A DNA stretch of 24,785 bases from a virus, in the IMG/VR virus record IMGVR_UViG_3300037117_000075, positions 1 through 24,785 of that record; one strand, written 5' to 3'. A program made the position numbers and the translations under genes. The notes beneath the pieces are model-generated. The model saw only the letters and a list, made by a program, of their open reading frames with translations. It did no database searches and was not told the origin of the DNA. Shown one piece after another: positions 7,084 to 12,544 of the stretch (the stretch's first letter is position 1; the number at the start of each line of letters is the position of its first letter).

Positions 7084-7376
7084 ATCCTTTTTTGAACGCC
7101 GCTTCCGGTTTTCGGAATTGCCGGACGATGATTGCCAGGGCGCGGTTGATATCCGCCCGACCGTAAAAGATTGGAATCCGGTCTCACGTAACGGTTTTCA
7201 ACTGATCTAACCGTTCGCGTTTCATTCGGACTGATCGCTACAATTTCCGGCTCACTGCGCCGGCGGGTGCTCGTCGCCGCACTCTCATCGATGCGCTTCG
7301 CTATCAATATGCAAGCGAGAAAGACACATGATGCAACAATCGAGATCGAGCAAAACCAAAATATCTCTAACCACAT
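7080..7376 (-). CDS. Membrane-anchored basic protein (98 aa)
   Basis: A 98-residue protein with an N-terminal membrane anchor (WLEIFWFCSISIVASCVFLACILIA) and a basic, Ser/Arg/Pro-rich tail that should be either cytoplasmic or periplasmic. ATG 7376 has a GGAGG site 7 nt upstream and is preferred over a GTG 18 nt earlier. Its stop lies in repeat copy A. As with its neighbour, an envelope or lysis role is possible by position only. Confidence 0.65.
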   Translation of the reverse strand: MWLEIFWFCSISIVASCVFLACILIAKRIDESAATSTRRRSEPEIVAISPNETRTVRSVENRYVRPDSNLLRSGGYQPRPGNHRPAIPKTGSGVQKRI

Positions 7377-7387
7377 ATGCAAGCCTC

Positions 7388-7426
7388 CGATCACCGGTCA
7401 GGATTCCAGAGAGGTCATTGTCTCAA
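7388..7426. repeat. 39-bp imperfect direct repeat, copy B
   Basis: Second copy of the repeat at 7045-7083. It spans the stop codon of the RlpA-like gene (7423-7425) and the gap before the membrane-anchor gene. A local duplication of a gene junction is the simplest explanation. Confidence 0.8.
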
Positions 7427-7917
7427 CCCGAAACGCAGACCCAACCCGTTTGATTCATGCCGAGTCGCCGCGCGGCGCCGCGCGCGAGATCGAGCTTCAC
7501 GCCCATCGCGTGCGCGATGCCGTAGGGCCCGTGATCGTTCACCCGAATAGTGAGCGATTTTCCGGTATGCGGATTGGAGACATTCAAAATGGTGCCGATT
7601 GGATAGATCCTGCTCGCCGCCGTGTTGCCGTTGGCGTTGAAAACCTCACCGTTCGCCGTGCGCCGGCCGCTCCAATAGAACGAGGCGGCGACTTCGTGCC
7701 CAGCACAGTTCCCGGTCGGTCTGACGTGCTGAAAAAACCAAGGGAAGCCGCGCGCATCGGCCGTGCGCATCAAAAGCATGAAGGCGAAGATTGCGATTGC
7801 CGCCATGAGAAGCATCGCTGCAATGCCAGAGACGATCCCGAGCTCTTTGCTGGCGCCGAGCAAGCCAGCGGATCGTTCTTGATTGAAGGTGAAGCCTAGC
7901 GGTTTATAGAAGCCCAT
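7423..7917 (-). CDS. RlpA-like double-psi beta-barrel protein (164 aa)
   Basis: Residues 27-50 form a membrane anchor and 76-164 an RlpA-type double-psi barrel: ASFYWSGRRTANGE, PIGTILNV, RVNDHGPYG (the conserved ND-G-P, 127-133) and VKLDLARGAARRLG. Members of this family are septal-ring lytic transglycosylases acting on peptidoglycan. In a prophage it may be a lysis enzyme or a cell-wall modifier; that role is inference. The ATG at 7917 has GGGGGA 7 nt upstream; a longer frame upstream lacks support. It is an early gene of the leftward operon behind the repressor-controlled promoter near 8340. Confidence 0.85.
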   Translation of the reverse strand: MGFYKPLGFTFNQERSAGLLGASKELGIVSGIAAMLLMAAIAIFAFMLLMRTADARGFPWFFQHVRPTGNCAGHEVAASFYWSGRRTANGEVFNANGNTAASRIYPIGTILNVSNPHTGKSLTIRVNDHGPYGIAHAMGVKLDLARGAARRLGMNQTGWVCVSG

Positions 7918-7972
7918 GCTGCTGTCCCCCGAATGTGTTAGCTTTCCCCGGTCAGTATCCAGGGAGGTAGTC

Positions 7973-8200
7973 ATGTTGCGTTTGCGTGAAATCAAAACGG
8001 TCGAAGCCGATGACACCGAACCAGAATGGCTCTTGGTCACATTCGAAGGTAAGACCGACTATGCGGACGTGACGATTACCCTGCATGTCGAGCCTCAGAA
8101 GAACGACCAGGCCGTGCTGGAATCCGCGCGCGTCGTTCTTCGCGATACCGTCGATCAGCTTCATCGCGAGATAATTGAAAATGCCGTACAGAAACCTTGA
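7973..8200 (+). CDS. Small hypothetical protein (75 aa)
   Basis: A 75-residue protein (MLRLREIKTVEADDTEPEWL, then VTFEGKTDYADVTITLHVEP and a C-terminal amphipathic helix). It looks like a folded beta-plus-helix domain. ATG 7973 has a strong GGAGG 5-6 nt upstream. It is the only rightward gene in the left arm, divergent from the RlpA-like gene with a 55-bp gap that must hold any promoter. Its 3' half overlaps a leftward reading frame. Function unknown. Confidence 0.7.
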   Translation: MLRLREIKTVEADDTEPEWLLVTFEGKTDYADVTITLHVEPQKNDQAVLESARVVLRDTVDQLHREIIENAVQKP

Positions 8201-8255
8201 GTAGGTCTCTGATCTCTACGAGCAGCACTTCAATGCGGTCGGTTGGAAGGCTCAT
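8076..8255 (-). CDS. Possible small leftward leader gene (59 aa), antisense to its neighbour
   Basis: A 59-codon frame starting MSLPTDRIEVLLVEIRDLLK, an acidic/aliphatic helix of a kind I remember in small Rhizobiales phage proteins. It starts right behind a GGAGGGG ribosome site and is the first start codon downstream of the strong leftward promoter at 8315-8342. Its last two-thirds are antisense to the rightward 75-residue gene, so the C-terminus (Arg-rich) may be non-functional. I regard it as plausible only. Confidence 0.4.
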   Translation of the reverse strand: MSLPTDRIEVLLVEIRDLLKVSVRHFQLSRDEADRRYREERRARIPARPGRSSEARHAG

Positions 8256-8256
8256 T

Positions 8257-8281
8257 GCCCCTCCCTGATTTGGTGAGGGGC
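8257..8281 (-). promoter_or_regulatory. Hairpin that buries a ribosome binding site
   Basis: In the leftward transcript GCCCCTC (8275-8281 complement) pairs with GAGGGGC (8257-8263 complement), an 11-nt loop between. The second arm is the ribosome site of the frame starting at 8255, so translation should be low unless the stem opens. It could equally act as a terminator on the rightward strand; no T-run is present. Confidence 0.5.
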
Positions 8282-8292
8282 GGATTAGATGC

Positions 8293-8314
8293 CTCCCCCT
8301 GAATCAGTGGGGAG
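8293..8314. terminator. Hairpin between convergent transcripts
   Basis: CTCCCC (8293-8298) and GGGGAG (8309-8314) form a 6-bp GC stem, with CTGA/TCAG able to extend it. It lies downstream of the rightward gene ending at 8200 and at the start of the leftward transcript. There is no T-run, so a terminator role is tentative. Confidence 0.35.
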
Positions 8315-8342
8315 AGTGTAGCGATATACGCTACGTTGTCAA
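8315..8342 (-). promoter_or_regulatory. Repressor-controlled leftward promoter (pL-like)
   Basis: On the minus strand a perfect -35 TTGACA (8342-8337) is followed by a 16-bp spacer and a -10 TACACT (8320-8315). The operator at 8318-8334 fills the spacer and overlaps the -10, so bound repressor would block it. It points at the long leftward operon. Confidence 0.7.
8318..8334. promoter_or_regulatory. Operator O1
   Basis: Perfect 6+6 palindrome GTAGCG-ATATA-CGCTAC. One of five copies flanking the repressor/lipoprotein operon; it sits inside the leftward promoter. Confidence 0.85.
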
Positions 8343-8348
8343 CAGCAG

Positions 8349-8365
8349 GTAGCGAAAATCACTAC
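8349..8365. promoter_or_regulatory. Operator O2
   Basis: GTAGCG-AAAAT-CACTAC, one mismatch from the palindromic consensus, 31 bp (about three helical turns) from O1. This spacing suits cooperative binding upstream of the leftward promoter. Confidence 0.75.
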
Positions 8366-8425
8366 GGTGTTTTTGGGGCCTGTTTCCCGGAACATCAGGA
8401 AGGGACTCGTATAGGGTCGAAAAAA

Positions 8426-8833
8426 TTAGAGGGTGATGCCGGATTGCCCGCAGACCTGGTGGACGGATGCAGTTTTGTCGTCCGTCCCGCCCATTGCAGC
8501 GACAGCAAAACCCTTGTCCGCGAGGATGCCGAGAAATGGCTTTTCGCCGGTGTAACCACCATAGCTGTTTCGCGCGTTCACATATCCGCAAACAGTGATC
8601 ACACCTTCGCTGTTTTTGCCGCCCCGCATTGTGCCGAACCTTGCGGATTCGGGATCTTTAAGCGACCTGATGACGCCGGCGCGGACGTATTCCATTTGCG
8701 TTTTTGTTAGCATTACAGGCGTCAACTGCTCTAGCTGCACCACTGGCGGCGTCGAAGGCCGGGATGTATATGCCGACGGCGCCGCGCAGCCAGCGAGCAG
8801 GAAAGCAAAAAGTAGCATTGCGTGCGGTCTCAT
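8426..8833 (-). CDS. Prophage lipoprotein co-transcribed with the repressor (135 aa)
   Basis: A 135-residue protein with a lipoprotein signal: basic start, hydrophobic LLFAFLLAGC with lipobox LAGC (Cys16), so it is expected to be exported and lipidated. The mature part has MEYVRAGVIRSLKDPESARF and a VCGYVNARNSYGGYTGEKPF segment, a pattern I recall from uncharacterised proteobacterial lipoproteins. Its ATG overlaps the repressor stop by 4 nt, so it should be made in lysogens. Such genes often alter the cell surface or block superinfection; that is inference here. Confidence 0.85.
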   Translation of the reverse strand: MRPHAMLLFAFLLAGCAAPSAYTSRPSTPPVVQLEQLTPVMLTKTQMEYVRAGVIRSLKDPESARFGTMRGGKNSEGVITVCGYVNARNSYGGYTGEKPFLGILADKGFAVAAMGGTDDKTASVHQVCGQSGITL

Positions 8834-9432
8834 AGGTCAAGCACCGTTCGTCGAACACGTCCAATGACTTCCAGATCGCGTTTTCGCTTCACAAAAATGG
8901 GCTTGTAAATTTGATCAGATGAGTTCGGCTCTAAATACGGGGGAGGTCCCGCATGCCATCGCTTATATGTGGTCTCTCCCCTCACCGAAAAGACGTAGCA
9001 CTTGCCCGAAACCAGGACGCGATCCGACTTATCCACCACAATGATCGAACCTTCGGGCGAAACCCTATCCATCGATCCACCTTCGACCTTGAGGGCGAAA
9101 AAATCTCCCCTGCCGAGATCCGCAAATGCGAGCAGAGGCACGTCTTCGATAGGAATCTGTGACTTCGATTCGGTAAACCGGCCGGCCCTTACCCAATCGA
9201 TTAAAGGGACCTTCGCTGGGACGTTTGGGGATGGTATAGACAGCCCGGTTGTAGCCTCTATCGCCAATAACTCATCAGCGGCCACGGATCGATCTCCTGC
9301 GATCATTTTATTCACAGCCGCGCGATCCACATTCCGGCGTAACTCCTTTGTAATGCGGCGCGCCAGTTCGGCTTGACCGCCGGCAATTTTTACAGCCGAA
9401 GCAACCCATTGGTTCAAAGAACGAATTTGCAT
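8830..9432 (-). CDS. CI/LexA-type self-cleaving phage repressor
   Basis: A 200-residue repressor. The N-terminal part (about 1-60) is a helix-turn-helix DNA-binding domain (GGQAELARRI, AAVNKMIAGDRSV). The C-terminal part is a peptidase S24 domain: cleavage site Ala83-Gly84 in VRAGRF, nucleophile Ser120 in EGGSMD and general base Lys157 in TTYKRW. It should cleave itself upon RecA activation and induce the prophage. The ATG at 9432 lies 9 bp beyond operator O3 without a ribosome site, and a -10-like TACATT ends 6 nt upstream of it, so the mRNA is probably leaderless, as for lambda cI. A longer open frame upstream reads through the operators and is rejected. Confidence 0.93.
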   Translation of the reverse strand: MQIRSLNQWVASAVKIAGGQAELARRITKELRRNVDRAAVNKMIAGDRSVAADELLAIEATTGLSIPSPNVPAKVPLIDWVRAGRFTESKSQIPIEDVPLLAFADLGRGDFFALKVEGGSMDRVSPEGSIIVVDKSDRVLVSGKCYVFSVRGETTYKRWHAGPPPYLEPNSSDQIYKPIFVKRKRDLEVIGRVRRTVLDL

Positions 9433-9441
9433 GCGAATAAT

Positions 9442-9458
9442 GTAGCGTAGAACGCTAC
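9442..9458. promoter_or_regulatory. Operator O3 (repressor promoter)
   Basis: Perfect palindrome GTAGCG-TAGAA-CGCTAC. Read leftward, its final TAC forms the start of the -10 box (TACATT) for the repressor gene. The matching -35 position (AGACGG) is poor, as expected for a weak maintenance promoter. Confidence 0.85.
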
Positions 9459-9466
9459 ATCCGTCT

Positions 9467-9483
9467 GTTGTGGGTTTCGCTAC
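9467..9483. promoter_or_regulatory. Operator O4 (degenerate)
   Basis: GTTGTG-GGTTT-CGCTAC: one perfect half and one degenerate half, 25 bp from O3 and 33 bp from O5. This middle position recalls OR2 of lambdoid phages. Confidence 0.55.
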
Positions 9484-9490
9484 ATGAGGC

Positions 9491-9519
9491 TTGCCATCCG
9501 TAGCGCGAATCGCTACAAA
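9491..9519 (+). promoter_or_regulatory. Rightward early promoter (pR-like) with operator O5
   Basis: -35 TTGCCA (9491-9496), 17-bp spacer, -10 TACAAA (9514-9519). Operator O5, GTAGCG-CGAAT-CGCTAC (9500-9516), fills the spacer and overlaps the -10. Predicted transcription start is about 9526-9527, which is the GTG start of the Cro-like gene. Confidence 0.7.
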
Positions 9520-9526
9520 TGCTCCC

Positions 9527-9787
9527 GTGGAACCCGCACAGACAATCATTCGCAAGTTAGGTGGCCCGAATGCCGTGGCGAAAATCGCCGGGCTACATCG
9601 GACAAGGGTTTCCAGTTGGCAGCGTTCGCGCGCTGCTGGTGGTACTGACGGACGAATTCCCCAAAAGCACATTCAGGCGCTACTCGCGTTCGCGCGCGAA
9701 CAGGGTCTCGATCTAAAGGCCGAAGATTTTCTCGACAACGAAGCCCAATCCGCCCCTCGCCCTGAAACAGCAGGGGTGGCGCGATGA
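9527..9787 (+). CDS. Cro-like helix-turn-helix protein (86 aa)
   Basis: An 86-residue Cro/YdaS-like DNA-binding protein: IIRKLGGPNAVAKIAGLHRTRVSSWQRSR is a classic helix-turn-helix of this group, followed by IPQKHIQALLAFAREQGLDL. It is divergent from the repressor and shares the operator region, so it is the likely Cro counterpart. The frame is open back to 9491, but that would translate the operator and the -35. GTG 9527 coincides with the predicted transcription start, so a leaderless start is favoured. Its stop overlaps the next ATG by 4 nt. Confidence 0.85.
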   Translation: MEPAQTIIRKLGGPNAVAKIAGLHRTRVSSWQRSRAAGGTDGRIPQKHIQALLAFAREQGLDLKAEDFLDNEAQSAPRPETAGVAR

Positions 9788-10359
9788 GTTCTGCACAAGC
9801 TCGCGGCATCGTCAAAAACCCTAGTGCTTTGCCTCAGACTGTAGAGGCGATTTACGTGGATCATGGAGTGCGCCTATGGACTGCGCTGCAACGATCTCGC
9901 GCGCGAAAAAAGCCGCATGGCCTAATCGAACTTCGATGCGCTGAAATTCGGATGTTCCGACTTGGACGCGGCGGGCACTTCGCCAATCTCAATTATGACA
10001 CCGCCCTTGCTGTCATGAACCATCATGGCAAGGGGCTGCTCGGCACCGAGGAATTCTTCGCTGCCGCCTTCGGTGTGACCGAAAGAACGTCCCGGCGCAG
10101 CGACCCGCGCGTTACCGGCCTCGATGCACCGCGCACCAGCAAGTTCGGCGTGATGCAGGCGACCGGAAACATGTGGACGTGGGGACACGACGGCGATCCC
10201 GACGAGCCACAAGCTTCTCTCTTCGGCGGCGCCTGGAGCTTCGGCGCGATCTGCGGGTCGCGCGCGTCGAACTGGTACGTCACTCCGTCGCTCTCGTACG
10301 ACGGCATCGGGGCGCGCGGCCGCTGTGACCACCTGCAACCTGAATATCCGTCGCGATAG
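9784..10359 (+). CDS. Mtd-like C-type-lectin protein, apparent DGR target (191 aa)
   Basis: Residues from about 95 resemble the lectin-fold variable domain of Bordetella phage Mtd: TEEFFAAAFGVTE, SKFGVMQATGNMWTWG, LFGGAW, CGSRASNW, PSLSY and the near-invariant GIGARGRCDHL at the end. In such proteins the last ~40 residues are diversified by a retroelement. The varying positions here (Ser, Phe, Ile, Tyr, Val, Leu, Tyr, Asp) are all encoded by NNC codons, as expected if AAC codons in a template were mutated at A. The N-terminal half is unlike Mtd and the protein is about half its length. No reverse transcriptase or template repeat is visible in the window. It is translationally coupled to the Cro-like gene, an odd place for a receptor-binding protein. 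Confidence 0.75.
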   Translation: MSSAQARGIVKNPSALPQTVEAIYVDHGVRLWTALQRSRARKKPHGLIELRCAEIRMFRLGRGGHFANLNYDTALAVMNHHGKGLLGTEEFFAAAFGVTERTSRRSDPRVTGLDAPRTSKFGVMQATGNMWTWGHDGDPDEPQASLFGGAWSFGAICGSRASNWYVTPSLSYDGIGARGRCDHLQPEYPSR

Positions 10360-10365
10360 CGACGG
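10348..10365 (+). other. 7-bp hairpin at the end of the lectin gene (IMH-like)
   Basis: CCGTCGC-GATA-GCGACGG, a perfect GC-rich stem with a 4-nt loop that overlaps the stop codon (10357-10359). In Bordetella phage a GC-rich hairpin with a 4-nt loop just behind the variable repeat is needed for retrohoming. A terminator is less likely since no T-run follows. Confidence 0.5.
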
Positions 10366-10448
10366 CTCGTGAGCGCCGCTTGTGGCGGCGGCGTTAGTTC
10401 CCAGTCAGTAGCGCGTGCGTGTTTCCCATTTTCACAGAAGGGAAAGCC

Positions 10449-10733
10449 ATGTCTGGATTCTGGCGCAGACTATTCGGCCGCAAGGACGAATTCGACTTCG
10501 ATGACGAGCTCGCAAAGCTGGTCGCCCAGATGCCGCCAACTGCGGCAACACCTGCCGCTGAACTTCGCAAACCCACGCGCTCATCCGAAGAGGCAAGATG
10601 GCCGCCCCACGTTCTGCCTCGCACACCGACATCGACCCCCATGCCAAAGAACATCGCAAAGTCGAAGGCGCCGAAGCGTGTTGCCAATGCGCGACCGTCG
10701 GCAAAATCTAAAACCCATAAGAGCAGGTTATGA
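10449..10733 (+). CDS. Basic tail hypothetical protein (94 aa)
   Basis: A 94-residue protein: MSGFWRRLFGRKDEFDFDDE start (amphipathic, possibly membrane-associating), then a Pro/Thr/Lys-rich basic, probably disordered tail. ATG 10449 has AAGGGAAAG upstream; a longer start at 10419 is open. Its TGA overlaps the next ATG (10730-10733). Function unknown. Confidence 0.65.
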   Translation: MSGFWRRLFGRKDEFDFDDELAKLVAQMPPTAATPAAELRKPTRSSEEARWPPHVLPRTPTSTPMPKNIAKSKAPKRVANARPSAKSKTHKSRL

Positions 10734-11185
10734 CCACCCTTCGCATCCATCTGCCCGCCATCACCGAGCCGTCGATCGGCGTGCCTTTGCCGCTGCAATT
10801 GGTGGCCGCACTTCAGGCGTCATATACGGACGGCGGCGTTACGTCACCGCGCGCGTCGAGCCAGCCGGCTGCCTGGCCCATCTTTAAAATGCAGGCGGCA
10901 AGGTGGCGCGCCACCATCGGGTTCAATAATATTTCGATCTCGCTGCCGCCGCGCGTCGCCATGCGAAATCCGATGCCGGCGTTTAAGAGGCCGACGGAAA
11001 AGGCCTCGACCTGCGGCATGGCCAAGAGCTCGCGCTCGTTGATCGGCTCGGGCTTCTTGTCATCCATCGCCCGCGACCACTCTTTCATCTCCGCATCCGT
11101 GAAGGCCGTGCGTCGGTTCATCGTCGTTCCTTCCGAAAAATTTGCCCAACTCATCATAAAGCCTTTTCGAGCGGGAGGGTATGCA
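10730..11185. mobile_element. Moron-like insertion bracketed by 15-bp direct repeats
   Basis: ATGACCACCCTTCGC occurs at 10730-10744 and again at 11186-11200, where it is the start of the next rightward gene. The 456-bp segment between the repeat starts holds one complete leftward gene. Deleting one repeat plus the segment would leave the upstream gene's stop overlapping the downstream ATG in the ATGA style used throughout this operon. A moron inserted with duplication of the downstream gene start is inferred. Confidence 0.6.
10813..11121 (-). CDS. Leftward moron-like gene (102 aa)
   Basis: A 102-residue protein: MNRRTAFTDAEMKEWSRAMD, then AFSVGLLNAGIGFRMATRGGSEIEILLNPMVARHLAACILKMGQAAGWL. 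It has normal composition and a very good GGAAGGAA ribosome site before ATG 11121, whereas the rightward frame across it is Ser/Arg-rich and unconvincing. It runs against the surrounding operon, so it must have its own promoter, probably between 11122 and 11185. No family recognised. Confidence 0.75.
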   Translation of the reverse strand: MNRRTAFTDAEMKEWSRAMDDKKPEPINERELLAMPQVEAFSVGLLNAGIGFRMATRGGSEIEILLNPMVARHLAACILKMGQAAGWLDARGDVTPPSVYDA

Positions 11186-11449
11186 ATGACCACCCTTCGC
11201 GCGATCCACAACCGCAACGGCGAGGTTGATCGCTTTATCCCTGACCATGTCAGCCGGGTGGGTGAGATTAACTGGCGCCCGATGCCTCCGAGCGCTGCTC
11301 GCCTTTCACCGTTGTGGATTATCCCCGCCCTTCTGCTCGCAATCGTGGCCGTGGTGCTCGGTATCGGTCACCACCTTCACGACAACCCTGGCCGCGCGGC
11401 TGCCTCGCAGGCCGGGGTTTTTGTTTCCGGCGGGGAACGGGCGCCATGA
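11186..11449 (+). CDS. Small membrane protein (87 aa)
   Basis: An 87-residue protein: polar N-terminus (MTTLRAIHNRNGEVDRFIPD) and one transmembrane helix (PLWIIPALLLAIVAVVLGIG) near residues 48-67. ATG 11186 has GGGAGGG upstream. The same frame is open back to 10730 but would cross the antisense gene; that upstream part is the duplicated gene start. The stop overlaps the next ATG by 4 nt. Confidence 0.75.
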   Translation: MTTLRAIHNRNGEVDRFIPDHVSRVGEINWRPMPPSAARLSPLWIIPALLLAIVAVVLGIGHHLHDNPGRAAASQAGVFVSGGERAP

Positions 11450-11676
11450 GCAACTTCGACTTGAAACTGCCGCGCTGGACACATGCAGAGGACGCGTTCC
11501 TGCGCGCACAGTGGTTAGCCGGCGCTTCCATGTTGACGATTGCTGGAATACTGTACGGCAGATCGCGCGGCGCGGTCGCAGGTAGGATCTCACGGCTACA
11601 CCTCAAGCTTTCCAAACTCGAGCGCTTACGCCGCATTTCAGCGGGATCCGCGATCGGTCGGGGAGCGGCGCCATGA
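11446..11676 (+). CDS. GcrA-like regulator (76 aa)
   Basis: A 76-residue protein matching the N-terminal DNA-binding part of GcrA: WTHAEDAFLRAQWLAGASMLTIAGILYGRSRGAVAGRISRL follows the W-T-x-E...LRxxW...G.S...IA..L...SR.AV.GR..RL pattern. GcrA is an alphaproteobacterial cell-cycle activator that works with sigma-70 at CcrM-methylated promoters; phage versions are common. The C-terminal sigma-binding part of GcrA is absent. It is coupled at both ends through 4-nt overlaps, the downstream ATG being that of the left 24-bp repeat. Confidence 0.85.
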   Translation: MSNFDLKLPRWTHAEDAFLRAQWLAGASMLTIAGILYGRSRGAVAGRISRLHLKLSKLERLRRISAGSAIGRGAAP

Positions 11677-11773
11677 GCCACGCCCAGCACATCGCCACCG
11701 CTTTAATGTCTTGGCTTGCTCGGCGTTGGCACAATCTTGGTGACGTGCGCCAGCATATTATCGCTAAACGATT

Positions 11774-12544
11774 CATGCTTATCCGGTTGACACACACAGG
11801 TACTAGATGTTGACGCTGGCCGAACCGCACATGACCGAACCGCAGCCGCAACAGGTAGTGGCTACGGCGCGCGCGCGCGGAACCGTGGCCGCGCTCTACG
11901 TCGCCGATGGTGGATGCTATTGCGACCTGCCCGGCGTTGAGCCGTGGGACGAAGCCAAGGACGCGCGCACCTATGCTGGCCCTTGGCCGGTCGTGGCGCA
12001 CCCGCCCTGCCAGCGGTGGGGAGCGATGGCGTCGGTCAATTACGCTCGGTGGGGCGGCGAACATAATCGTCCCGGCAACGATGGCGGATGCTTCGCGGCC
12101 GTGCTTGCCGCTGTCCGCAAATGGGGCGGCGTTCTCGAGCATCCAGCCAAATCGCGTGCATGGGCTTACTACGATCTCCCGAATCCGCCCTCGCATGGCT
12201 GGATACGGACGTTCTGTGGCGGGTGGGTCTGCGAAGTATGGCAATCGGCTTACGGTCATCGCGCTGCGAAAGCCACATGGCTTTACGCTGTCGGCTTGGA
12301 CCCGCCTCAATTGAACTGGCTGCGCTTGCCGGGAACACATCAAATCGGGTTTCACGACCAGCGCGGACCTGATCGCAACAAGCCGACGCTCAGCCGACGT
12401 GAGGCAAGCGCGACGCCACTTGCGTTCCGAGATTTGCTGATCTCGATTGCGCGCGCGGCGCATCCCGACGCTACAGGTAGATAGCCATGGAGACACAATA
12501 TGTGGGGTCATTTTCAGCCTGTGTGTGTCAACCGGATAAGCATG
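11774..12544 (+). mobile_element. Cargo-bearing mini-transposon, element 2 (771 bp)
   Basis: The ends are perfect inverted repeats for 27 bp starting CATGCTTATCCGGTTGAC. The flanks are AAACGATT (11766-11773 and 12545-12552), an unambiguous 8-bp duplication. It carries one rightward gene and no transposase. It is inserted in the leftward moron-like gene, in the opposite orientation. Compared with elements 1 and 3, its upstream end lacks about 12 bp between the terminal repeat and CTAGATG. Confidence 0.95.
11807..12484 (+). CDS. Element 2 cargo: PPC-motif methyltransferase-like protein (225 aa)
   Basis: A 225-residue protein with VVAHPPCQRWG (about residues 61-71), like the catalytic PPC motif of C5-cytosine methyltransferases, and VLEHPAKSRAW, like the following ENV-type motif. 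Further conserved-looking segments are DGGCFAAVLAAVRKWGG and GHRAAKATWLYAVG. The FxGxG SAM motif near the N-terminus is not seen, so it may be a divergent or non-methylating member. Related proteins are, from memory, common small phage genes. ATG 11807 is part of the conserved element end (CTAGATGTTGA); ATG 11831 is an alternative. Confidence 0.8.
   Translation: MLTLAEPHMTEPQPQQVVATARARGTVAALYVADGGCYCDLPGVEPWDEAKDARTYAGPWPVVAHPPCQRWGAMASVNYARWGGEHNRPGNDGGCFAAVLAAVRKWGGVLEHPAKSRAWAYYDLPNPPSHGWIRTFCGGWVCEVWQSAYGHRAAKATWLYAVGLDPPQLNWLRLPGTHQIGFHDQRGPDRNKPTLSRREASATPLAFRDLLISIARAAHPDATGR

Noticed and set aside
9784-10359. Complete diversity-generating retroelement
   Set aside because: No reverse transcriptase, accessory gene or template repeat is visible in the window; only a target-like gene is supported.
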